A stretch of DNA of 64,000 nucleotides from assembly GCA_013400155.1 (NCBI GenBank), contig VXBM01000266.1, positions 224,775 through 288,774 of the forward strand, in the 5' to 3' direction. The translations under genes were made by a program, and so were the position numbers. Numbering within the stretch: the first letter of the stretch is position 1; each line of letters opens with the position of its first letter. The DNA comes from Helopsaltes ochotensis. Lineage: Eukaryota > Chordata > Aves > Passeriformes > Locustellidae. A model generated the notes under the pieces. The model was not told the origin of the DNA. It worked only from the letters and a program-made list of their open reading frames with translations, and did no database searches. Of the stretch, positions 37,189 to 48,600 are shown piece after piece.

Positions 37189-40124
37189 CTGTCAGGATTA
37201 AAAAAAAAAAGGAAGAATCAGAAAAAAGCCTCAAATTTTTCCTATCTAAAAGCACCTACAAAATACAAATTCATTCACGTGTCCACTTAAGCTTTATATA
37301 TTTTATAAAGATAACATTTTTTCACAGAAAACCCTCACACAAATATTAATTAATATAATATTACCCACATGACAGCATATCAATAAATTACAGAAACTAC
37401 CTTTAGCAGCAATGTTAATATCCACATGAATATATAAATTTTAGAAGCCAAACCCTCATACTTCTCATTTAGGAATTTCCTAAATTCCCAGCTGTACAGG
37501 AGCTGCAAAAATACACCAACACAATTTTTAGCTCATGCAGTAGACAGGAAAGCTGCACACAGTGTTTAGTCTGTAGCACTGCATTTGGGGAGAGCTGAAG
37601 GTGTGAAATTTTAGAAACTGGCTGTGCTGTATTACTAAGCAACATATTAATGTTGTGTATGCTTGTGAAGTTAAAACCTGTGGAGATAATGAAATAGAAA
37701 ACATTCCTCAGGAGAGATGAAGAAAAGAGAGAGGTAAACTAGAAGAATAGGTGTGGGATCAGGAAATAGAAACTGAGGGAAGAAAAAGCTACCAGGACCC
37801 AGGAGACTAAGAAGACCTCACTTCATTTACCCTGTGCATTTTTTCTTTGTTTTTACTAGTCCTCTGTCCTATATTTGGGGGGTTTGGATATTTGTTTTGG
37901 GTTTTGCTTCCCTTTTTCAGAAACCTTTTTGGATAGCATAATTTTTAGAAAATGAAGTCCCAAATCATACTCATAGGTGTATTGTACTAAACAGTATCTC
38001 GTACTGTACTAAACTACATGATAATCTGAGACCTACAAAATTGAACAGTTGTCTAAGTGCAAATGGACAAATCCACCAGAATAAGATTTTTGCCCCTCAG
38101 AGCCCCCATGCTTGTCTCCCCTGCTGAAAAGGCTAAGGCACTGAGGCAGAGAAGGATAAATCCCATCTCAGGCTGAAAGGTAAGTTGAAACTTGGCAGAA
38201 ACTTGATATGTACACAGTCTAAATTTATTTTCTATTAGTTATTTCATGCTTAATTAGGGAACTTAAGCTGTTTTCAATGGAAAAGTCAATAAAGTCCTAA
38301 TTAGGATTGGCACCTCTGTAGAACAATTAAGCAAATTTATAATATACATGCCCTCTTTGTGAGCTGCAGCACACATCCTTAAACTTATATAGTTGAAGAC
38401 TGTTCTATCTTCTGGAATTGAAATGAGTTTTTGCTTTGCAAAGTGACCAAGATTAGATGAGGCCATTTGTACAACATAAATTCCAAAAACAAGAGGAAAG
38501 TAATTTTGCATACTATTAAACAATGTATGATGAATGTGTTAGAGTGATTTTACCCCTGCACAGTCATTTGCCTCTCTCCAGTAACAATTATTCACCCACC
38601 TCCTTTAGATGTGTGATTTAAATTTGCATGCTTGCCATTGGTTTCTGTTCTGATATGAAGAAATTTATCCAGACATTGTGGGTTAGAATCAGACATCACT
38701 ATGGCCCCTAGGACAGAGGCTGCTCTCTCTACACAATCTTATTCACACACAAATGTGCTTAAGTAACACTAATAACGAATAATCCTTGGTAATAAAATAA
38801 ATACATTCATTCTGATGTATATTGCAAGCAAGCTGCAAAGGACTTTCATACCAGAATGACCTTGAAATAGAGAAAATTCGCGCTACACGGAAATTGCTTG
38901 GGCAGCAATTTCCATTGCTGCCTTTCATTAGTGCTGTTATTTGAATGGGGGCTTTCTCCTGCAACAGCAAGCTCTTTTCTTTAAGAATATTTATGCTTAC
39001 ACATGAGAATTTTAGGGAAAAATAAAAAAAATAAAACTAGTAGGAGTGTACTGCTTATCACTGGTATGTCTCAAATTTTTTTCGAATTAGTAATACATAG
39101 AATAATAGGCACAGCTGAATATTATCATCCTTTTCTTTAAAAATCTATGAAGTTAGACATCTTCCACAATTTCCAGAAGTTTTTAACTATTTAATATAAT
39201 CAAGGTCTCTTTCCATATCTAAATATCTGAGCCTCTCTGTGGCTAGCATACTATCACTAGCTCTTTAATCAGTCTTTTCCTAATATTTCTCAGTCTGTGA
39301 TTTTGACTCATTTTCGGTATCATTCACCATACTAGTACTCCCTTCTTGATATTCTGTTCACACTTTTGTTACCTCAAAACTTCTATCTTGCCCTCTTGTT
39401 CAGCAACAAATATCTTTCTTTAACTCAGCACAATAGTTACTTTTTCAGTTCCTCAGAAAAGCAAGTTTGTATTGTCAGCCTGCTACATGTCACTGGCAAT
39501 ACTGTGGGTATTCCAGATTGGTTACCACTGTGCTGTGTCACATGCCAGTTGCAAAAAAAGTGCTGAAATTAAGATACAAAGAAAGCAAGACTAATATGGT
39601 CTTGTTAATTTTTATGTAATAAACCAGGAATTTTTCTAAATTAATTTTGAAGAGTATTATCATTGTGGATACCACAGATATCAATATTGGTTAGAGATAA
39701 AGGTATTTTTCACTTTTATGTACTTATACTGAGTTTTATTCCTGGGGCTTTTTTTGCGCACTACAAAAATGCAAATAGCTTAAGTGAACAGAAGTATTTT
39801 CTGGAAAAGATAAAAAGATGTAAAAATATTTTAAATTTTTCATTAGTGTTTTGAGTTCCTTAAAATATGATAATTCAGTAGCTTCTTGATTTTTCTAAGT
39901 ATAATTTTAGATCTGAAGAGGACAAAATTATCAGTAAAGTTAAATTTTGTTAAAAAATGATCTTTTAATCATATTTAAAATGACTGTAACCAATGTGTTG
40001 CCCACATTTGAACCTGAATTTTTGTAATTGAGAAAAATAACTTCATTCTAATAACTCTTCTCAGTACACTGCATCCTCTGTCTTGTCCCCTCTAGACTTA
40101 AAATTCTGGTTTACTTGGTTCTTT

Positions 40125-40163
40125 GGGGGGGGGCTGCTACTTATTTTTTGTTTTTTTTTTTCC
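40125..40163. repeat. G9 run followed by a T-rich run
   Basis: Nine G at 40125-40133 are followed by CTGCTACTTA and a T-rich stretch. It resembles the T11G9 motif that borders the assembly gap at 44664. Confidence 0.75.
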
Positions 40164-40645
40164 TTGTTTGCTTTGGTTTATTCAGAAAATAAATGTCCTA
40201 ATCCCACTTTCATAAAAACACCTCTGGCATTTATTACATGTTACAAACTTTCAGAGCTACAGTAACTCCTCTCATGATTGATTTTTTTTTCTCTTTTATT
40301 TCTGGGTTTTTGTATGTCATATGAGAAGCACCAGACTACATTCAAACAGAAAAGATTTTGCTAACTCTCTTTTATTTAATTTATAATTGCCTTTCCATCC
40401 TTGCTCCTGCAGCTAGCACTTGATTTTCCAGGAAGGACTCTTTATTAAGTGATTCCACATGTGCACATCTAAAGGGATGTGCCTTAACAGTTACAAATAT
40501 GTATTCCTGATCTTTTCAGTACCACTGAATGGAGTGAATGCTGTGTTGCTGACCACTCAACAACCATGTTTTTTTAATGAATATTGAATTGTTTGTCCTA
40601 AAATGAATACATATATTAATGTGATTTATATATTGCACTGCCATA

Positions 40646-40686
40646 ATTTCAGTAATTTATATCTGTTTTATATTCATTACTGAAAT
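40646..40686. repeat. Inverted repeat, 11-bp arms
   Basis: ATTTCAGTAAT (40646-40656) and ATTACTGAAAT (40676-40686) are exact reverse complements separated by 19 bases. Confidence 0.7.
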
Positions 40687-41440
40687 GAAAATGCCCACAC
40701 ATGCTACAAAATTGCTGAAATATGTTACAGCTGAGTGTATTTCAAAGTTTCAAAGTAATATTCCATGTATTTTAATACAAAACACCAGCCAGTAATAAAT
40801 GAATCTTGTTGTTTCAGACATAATCTTATTCGTGGGCTCTTTGTATGTGGCAAACTTGTGCTGATGGGTTCCTCCAGTAAAAGGTGAAGAGTATGACATC
40901 AATTATATGGGGTCCATGATATAATGGCTTAGGAAAGTACAGTTATCCTTAAAGAAAAATAGGTATGGGAAAAGACAAAGGAGAGGAAGGATGTATTGTG
41001 CATAAAAATTTGCAACTGAGGCAGGGAAAATATTTTAACATTAATATAATGGTAAATCACAACAAAGAAAAAATCCCAACGAAACCAGTAAAACAGAAAC
41101 CTGAATGTTGATCTTTCACAAGATATTTTAGTATATATACTGAGCCTAACAGATCCTTTCTTCATAAACTTCTGTAACTAACTAGTTGACCTTTTTAGCT
41201 GAAAAGTTTCTTGGAGTCCTAATAATCTTTACAGCTCTGCATTCAGTCCTTGATACAATAAATGATATAAAGATTCAAAAGACATGAATAGTGTCAGTTA
41301 AAAACCATGAAACTAATTACCTTCATGGGCCTGGAACTGGTCCCACCTAAACTACTGGAATCTTTTTCAAGCTTAATTGCCAAAGATTTTTCCAAAATGT
41401 CAACACTCAACAACTTCCATAACTGCCTAGTTTTTAACTG

Positions 41441-41463
41441 CCTAGGTGCCTAGAGCACCTAGG
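41441..41463. repeat. Inverted repeat, 9-bp arms
   Basis: CCTAGGTGC (41441-41449) and GCACCTAGG (41455-41463) form a perfect stem with a CTAGA loop. The word AACTGCCTAG(G) is also repeated just upstream (41421-41430 and 41436-41445). Confidence 0.7.
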
Positions 41464-41903
41464 TCCCTGTACCATCAGTTCAAAGTCCAGCTTTTGCACT
41501 TCATACAATAATTTTGTCTTTGACAATAAGTCCTCACTTTTAAGCTTCCCCGCAAAAACTAAGCAACTATAAACAGCATTTTATTGAGATTTATAGCCAG
41601 TCCAAGTCATATCTTTATGAATACAAAGTTCAATGAAATGTGGAAAAAAATGTGCAGGGGCTAAATCACTCTAACATATTCGCTGTTAAATAGTCCCATG
41701 CAAAATTACTTTCCTCTTGTTTTTGGAATATATGTTGTACACATGGCCTATATACTGGTTGAAAATGTAACAGAAAGCAACGATCATTGGTGAAATCCTT
41801 CTACTGAATCAAGGGAGTTCTGTCCCAAAATTCAGATACAACAAATCCATCAGTATTCTTTAAATGGTTTGAAAATACTTGCATACAATGTATGAAAGAA
41901 GAA

Positions 41904-41933
41904 TCTACTCAGCATTAAAATATGCTGAGTAGA
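41904..41933. repeat. Perfect hairpin, 12-bp stem
   Basis: TCTACTCAGCAT (41904-41915) and ATGCTGAGTAGA (41922-41933) are exact reverse complements around TAAAAT. Confidence 0.8.
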
Positions 41934-42718
41934 GTAGAAAATATACTGAGAAGGAGTAGAATGATAAGAGGGGGAATTTGATCCAGGATGAATCCTTTCT
42001 AAGTAACAAACATTCTGTTTCAAGAAGTTCAGAGGTCTTATATATAGTTCTAACCTTTTTTTAAATTTTGATCTAAATATGTTCAGAGGCAGTTTAAATC
42101 AACTAATGTCAGTACAAAATTATCTAGCAGTTTCAAAAGATTCTGTCTCTTGGTATATTTCTGTGGAGTGTTTATAGTGAATTTATAGTGAATTGCGTCT
42201 CTTCCCAGCCTCATGCAGGTAGTTGATTTTTCTTTTTGTTCAGATCACAGCATTTTTGGTTCAGAACTGGCCCTCTTTCATCTGTTCTAGTTTGAGTTAA
42301 TTTTTATCCAACTGCAATTACTAGAATAGCACATAATATCTTAGAGGAAGTATCATCAATTTGTAGTTCATACAGATTACTTTCCCATCTATTAGAAAAC
42401 CAAGACACATTGAAAATGTTGTTTGCAGCCATTTTATAAGCAGATTCACCACTCAGATTTCTCATTTTCTCTTCATCATTTACAGTTGCTGTGCTCTTCA
42501 TCTCCCAGTCTGTAACAGCAGCTTGTACAAGCACCTGAGTCCTTGATTTTGGAGTTTCAGAATTTCATCTAATTACTGTTACTTCATCTCATAAAACTCA
42601 GTTTGTTCTATTTTCTTCTTTCTGTAATAGCATCTGAAGCTTTATACCATCCTAAACCATTGTTTAGCACAAGCCTAATGGCAATATCACACCTTTAGGT
42701 ATTTTTCTGCCACTCAAT

Positions 42719-42950
42719 CACAAATCAGGTTAGGTTGGAAAAGACCTCTGGGATCAAGTCCAGCCTATGACTGAACACCACAGTGGTCAACCAGACCTGA
42801 GAGCCACATCCTTGAACTCCTCCAGGGACACCACCTCCTTGGGCACCAGCCCATTCCAATGTTTAATCACCTTTTCTATGAAGAAATTTCTCCTAAAGTC
42901 CAACCTGACACTCTCCTGCTGAAGGTTGGGACTATGTCCTCTCACTCCAG
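42719..42950 (-). mobile_element. CR1 LINE fragment, reversed
   Basis: The plus strand reads GGTTAGGTTGGAAAAGACCT, then CTGGGATCAAGTCCAGCC, CACATCCTTGAACTCCTCCA, GGGACACCACCTCCTTGGG, AGCCCATTCCAATG and CTATGAAGAAATTTCTCCT. This is the reverse complement of a CR1 3' UTR of the same type as 5317-5424 but longer. Read on the minus strand it gives the broken RRNFF...HWN.LP peptide seen in such elements. Confidence 0.88.
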
Positions 42951-43460
42951 CTTGGTATCTCAAAAAACCGCAGTTGGGCCAAAATAACCAAGCTGGGGTG
43001 TAGCACATGTGATAGCAAAGAAAATTGCTGCCCATCACCAGGTTTGCTTGTGAGAGAATGACGTCTATATAACCTAAAGGAAATCACTTTTTGTGTAGGT
43101 GACATTTTAGGACCTACATGGCAAATATCTACGCAGAAGAGATCCCAGAAAAATCCTGTACATCCTAATACATAAATGAGTTTCATATTTGTAAATTTTC
43201 ATCAACTACTACATTCAAAAAATCAAGCAAATCTAAAAGCAGCAAACTTGACTATCACCAAAACCGGACTTTGAACAGAATCTTTTAGAATGATAAAATT
43301 GAGACTGTTCTCTTTCTTTGCTAAACAATCTGGAAAACTGTGACTGGCAACAAAAATTGGATACCTTAGTTCAGTTTTCTCTGAGTCCCTAATTTAAACC
43401 AGTTATCCTGATTGTCTGTAATAAACAAAGGGAGATTACCAAAGAGTTATTAACCTCATT

Positions 43461-43488
43461 CAAAAATTCATTTTTTAATGAATTTTTG
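43461..43488. repeat. Perfect hairpin, 12-bp stem, T4 loop
   Basis: CAAAAATTCATT (43461-43472) and AATGAATTTTTG (43477-43488) are exact reverse complements around TTTT. Confidence 0.8.
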
Positions 43489-43669
43489 TATAGCAATACA
43501 GGCAAATGATCCAATAGATCCGACTGAACTTTCAGGTTCCATTATTCACAACAATTTTAGCCTTAAGGAAGAAATTTAATAAATTTGGCTATCAAATGAA
43601 GAAAGTGAATGTTACAGGGAGGCACTGATGAATCTTTAGTTACCAAATGTCAGGTGAGGATTTTTATGG

Positions 43670-43735
43670 ACTCATGGAATGGTTTGGGTTGGAAGGGACC
43701 TTGAAGATTCTCTAGTTCCAACCCCTTCTGCCATG
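43670..43735 (-). mobile_element. CR1 LINE extreme 3' end, reversed
   Basis: The plus strand reads GGAATGGTTTGGGTTGGAAG, then GGACCTTGAAGATTCTCTAG, then TTCCAACCCCTTCTGCCATG. This is a little-diverged reverse complement of the last 65 bases or so of a CR1, so a very short, probably comparatively young insertion. Confidence 0.9.
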
Positions 43736-44663
43736 TATTTAAGATTTCTAATGGAAAAAAAAAAGGCACAAGGCTGTCCCTGGGTTGGAGTATGGGAAAG
43801 GTAGTTGGTATGCCAACACATCAATGAATAACAGCTGACAAAACACATCGAACTACAGAATGGTCTGATGTATGAAGGACTGAATTCTAATAGAAAAAAA
43901 GATTATAAAATTTCTGCCTTTAAAAGTTTTTAGTACTGATTAAACCCAGGATTCAGGCGACAGTTACTGAGCATTTCAAAAAACAGCTCTTCTTAATAGG
44001 TTTTCAAGCATTGAATAAAAGGGACAGCCCAAATATTTTTATAGTAGTCAAATAGCTTTGTAGTGCTAGATTGTTTTTATAAATACAGTTTAAAACATTA
44101 AAAAAGAATTTTCCAGTATTTTTTAATCTTAGGACAGCTTTACACCTCAGAAATTATTGATATTAAAGTTCTTCTTCTCTGCGCTATTACGCTATAAGGC
44201 CTTGAAAGAAACTGAAATAACTGAGGAGCTTTGACTTGCCTTGTCCTTCACTTTGCTGAGCTCAAGGTTTTATTTTCTGATTAGAGATTTTTATTTATTT
44301 TCCAGTGAAGAGAAGGGAGAAAAATCTCTCTGAAGTAGTTCAGAAGGACTGGGGGGAAGATGAGGGAAGAGGCCCAGGGAACTGTTTCAAAGCATATAAA
44401 CACTCAGTTTAACAATCTGCATATTCATAGAGTTTCAGGCCCCTCACTTCTCCGCAGGAGGTACCAGACAGATGAATTTTGAGGAAAAGACGGAAGGTTC
44501 AACAGGGACCCTGTGATACAGAACATGAGGCATTTGCAACAACTCTATAACCAAATACAGTGCAATATTGAAGCTACCCAAAACAAAATGCAAAATGTTG
44601 TAAGGGAAAATAACATTATGGTGGGGTGTTGTTGCAGTTTGGGTTTTTTTTTTTGGGGGGGGG

Positions 44664-45108
44664 NNNNNNNNNNNNNNNNNNNNNNNNNNNNNNNNNNNNN
44701 NNNNNNNNNNNNNNNNNNNNNNNNNNNNNNNNNNNNNNNNNNNNNNNNNNNNNNNNNNNNNNNNNNNNNNNNNNNNNNNNNNNNNNNNNNNNNNNNNNNN
44801 NNNNNNNNNNNNNNNNNNNNNNNNNNNNNNNNNNNNNNNNNNNNNNNNNNNNNNNNNNNNNNNNNNNNNNNNNNNNNNNNNNNNNNNNNNNNNNNNNNNN
44901 NNNNNNNNNNNNNNNNNNNNNNNNNNNNNNNNNNNNNNNNNNNNNNNNNNNNNNNNNNNNNNNNNNNNNNNNNNNNNNNNNNNNNNNNNNNNNNNNNNNN
45001 NNNNNNNNNNNNNNNNNNNNNNNNNNNNNNNNNNNNNNNNNNNNNNNNNNNNNNNNNNNNNNNNNNNNNNNNNNNNNNNNNNNNNNNNNNNNNNNNNNNN
45101 NNNNNNNN
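44664..45108. other. Assembly gap (445 N)
   Basis: All bases are N. The left edge is a T11 run (44644-44654) followed by G9 (44655-44663), a motif that stalls sequencing. The right edge resumes at ACTGAAGTTTCATCTGACC. Open frames that cross it are artefacts of translating N. The gap is inside intron 4, so no HCN1 coding sequence is lost. Confidence 1.
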
Positions 45109-45660
45109 ACTGAAGTTTCATCTGACCAAAAATTCACAGGCAATTAATTTTTAAACATCATATCTATATTATTTGTTGAAATTTCTTTCTGCACAGAAGG
45201 ATAACTGCAAGTGCAATGAATGACCACTGAAAAATTATAAAGGAGAACAGCTTTTCTCCATATGAAAAAGTAAAATCACTTTTTAAAAATGATCTTTCAG
45301 CAAAATATACTTTTTACAAATAAAGGAATAAGATTTGTAAGATACTGTACAAAGATCCCAGAATGAAATAATTTATATTTTAAGATAGTATTTTGAAATA
45401 AAAAATTGTGCATTTTAAGAGCAGCTACTTTGCTAAAACACTTTATTAGCTGTTTCAATTAAACTGTATGCTATTGTGCAATGCTATTAAAATGGTAAAT
45501 TCAAATTACATTATTCCCCCACAAAAGATACTATACAAAGGGGGATACATATTCTCTCTCATATAAAATAGTGAATTAATTTGCTTTTTCACTCAATAAT
45601 TTGAAAAATTAGATACTAGGTTGTTTACAATCTTTTAACATTATCTCAGCCCAGGACTCA

Positions 45661-45686
45661 ATAGTGCCAATAGTGCCAATAGTGCC
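45661..45686 (+). repeat. Three-copy ATAGTGCCA tandem repeat
   Basis: Two complete 9-base copies and a third of eight bases lie head to tail. Confidence 0.88.
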
Positions 45687-48600
45687 CTAGCTGACTGCGC
45701 AGTTGGATGTCTGAATATCACATGATATTGCTTCAGTTTGCTAAATGAATAATCTAATCAGTATAAGTAAAAATAATGTCTAGAAAAAAAAATCCCTGTG
45801 GCCTGTCCCAGGAAGAATTTGAGTAATATTAGACAATCATAGACAGCAGGCTGTACTTTTCTCCGTTTGCAGGAACTTCCAATCTAACATCATAAGTGGG
45901 TTCTATGTTAAAATAATAATAAAAGAAATTAAGTTGCAGATTAATGGGAGAGGAATGAGAATTGTATAGCTTATATTTATTAATAGCTATTTAACAAATT
46001 TTCAATTTTTACTGTCACATTTATTCTGAGAACCTGGTACTTTCCTTTCTTTAACTCCTCGACAAGCATTACTCCTGACACATAGTGGTGTAAATGAGGT
46101 AAAACTGGTATTCCTGCTCAAAAAAGATGAGCAACCCATATTTCCAGCCCTGCCATGTTTGACTGTGGGAATCTGGGCAGGGCATGTAGCCACTGCAGGA
46201 TATTGTCACATGCTTCCTCTCTGTCTGATACTGCAAACCACGCTATTTGATGAGCCTGTCGTCTGGATGATATAAGGTCTCCAAAGTCATTATCTGTTCT
46301 CCGCAGTCATTGTCAGCCTGAGAGTCCAAACCAACTGTTCGTGTGCCTTGACTTGCAGTTAAAGAACCACACAGCAACAGACTGGGTCTGCTGCTCTCTA
46401 TTTGCTGTGCTGATGACTCTGGCCTGGGGCTCAGCTACCAGCAGCCAGAATAAAGTGGAGAACATAATCACTGATCCATCTCTCTTCTACCACAAGGGAA
46501 TCCTGCCTCACTAACGAGGATTCCTTATTACTGCAGGGACTTCACGTTATGTAAACACAAGGACCTACTGCCCTTGGGTTAGGATCTGAATGGTTTATAG
46601 ATTACTGGGAGACGGAAAGGAGAGAAAGGCCAAGAACTCCTTCCCAAGCTAGAAAGATTTCTGGATAAATATTCTTAAAGTGTTTAAGCTCAATGTCTGT
46701 ATAATTCCACCTGCCATTTAAACACATGATCTTCAGTAGCTGCTAATATGCATTTCCTAGTTGAAGCGCTCATTCTCTTTCACAGAACAGTTTTTTCACC
46801 TGTACAGGAGAAAACTTGTTCATTCTTGTTGTATTCCGTGAGGAATGGTTTTTCCTAAGAATTCCCCCAAGCTACTAATGGTTTAACCTTTCATTCCCTA
46901 CTGGCTCTGTGCCAGGCATATAACTTCTGTGACCCCTCCCTCGCTCTCTCTCGTCCTTCTGTGACACCCAAGGTAACATCTCAGCAATAATAAAGACAGA
47001 CTGAAAAATAGGAGGTGAGAGCCTCTATGAAATCTTTAATCTTGTTCCATGAAATACCTATCTATCGATGACTTTCAGATTGAAGGTATCAGATATTTAG
47101 GGCATATTTCACATTCTAATATTAGATACTAGAATAATATCTAATAATAACTAATATTTTAAAGTAACCTCTTTAGGCTACTGCTTCATATGTGCTAGAG
47201 GGCTTCAGCCAGTTCTCAGGCACTTGGACACATGGGCTCTTGTTCTCCAATGGAAATTCAATCAGGAATCAGGAAACACTGCTGTGCCCCCTGTGCAAGG
47301 GTTGCTCCAAGTCTGGTGTTTGTATAGTTCATCCTCTTATGTTCCTTTTCATCCTTTCTTTGACTGGCATTATTAGGAAAAGAAAAGAATGTTTTGCATG
47401 TTGAAATATATCCATGCTTCAAATGGGGACGAGACTCCAATTCCTGTCCCTCTCTTGCGTGTTTCTCCAATTACACTGGAAAAACAAGCCATTTCCATTT
47501 CAGAAACACCTCTTGTTTATGCACGGTCCTCTGGTATACAATTGCTATTTCATGAGCCAGCTGAATTTTTTGACTTGGCTATCAAGGCACCAAAGGACAC
47601 TTTCTAACCAAATACTTGGTCAGATCTGAAGTTAGCAGCAATTTTAACTCACAGGATGATTACCTGTGATGGTAATTCAAAAATGAGTAAGCCCAAATGG
47701 CTCTTAAATGACGGAGATCTGGCTGTGTTCAGAAAATTCACCAAGCAGTGCACAATCAAGTCAAAGATTTGGTTATCTTATTTTGGTAGTGGAAAAGTAA
47801 TAAGCTCACCTGTCCATCCCACAGTCACTGAAAGCTGAATTTATTAGGGCTCAAGAGATATTTCTACAATCTACTTTCTTTACTGCTACTTTACTTAACA
47901 TACAGATATTTGCACAAAAAGGAAAAACAGTTTATAATCAAACACAGATCAAAATAAAATTTAAGTATTCCTACTGAATGGTATGTTAATGGTAAGTTAA
48001 TTTTTATAGTTCTTTTTCATGAGACGGAACTGAAGTGATTTGTTTAGCCTAAAAGCTATCATCTGTTTACCATCTATTTTTTCACTAATTACCCCCCAAA
48101 GAGTACTGTTGCTTACAAGAATGCTTTAAACTGTCATTTTACTTACAAGCAGTAATTAAACATTTCCTTTCAATTGCCACAAAATACACAATCTCTTATT
48201 ATTGTTCCTTTCAATTAGTGTAATTGAGAAATTAATTAAGTTATAGGGAGATTTCTGAATAGGATTTGTTTTCTTAGACTGTTCTTTATCTTTCACAAAT
48301 TTGCTTTTTATTGCTTTAAAAAGGGGAGTGAAGCAGCATGAAAACCAGGATCAGTTCCTCTCTTCACAGAAGCAATGACAGGACTCTGATTTAATGAAAC
48401 AACAATTGGAGCCCCAAGGCATGAGAAGGAAAACATCTCTTCTCCATGCTGCTCTTGGTGAAACTGTATCAAGTCTAAGGAGAGACGATTTTCTTTCTTA
48501 ATGAGAAAGATACTGTAAAGATGACAACTTATTTAAAAGTATCAGATATGCTGTAATGGCCTCCTTAGAGGTGCCAGTTTTGAAGTGAAATTTAATACCT

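Noticed and set aside
44444..45154. ORFs of 173-225 codons crossing 44664-45108
   Set aside because: Most of their length is unknown bases, so there is no evidence of coding.
46900..47000. Second solo LTR (ATATAAC box, later AATAAAG)
   Set aside because: There are promoter-like and poly(A)-like words but no TG...CA borders, no duplication and no family wording I recognise.
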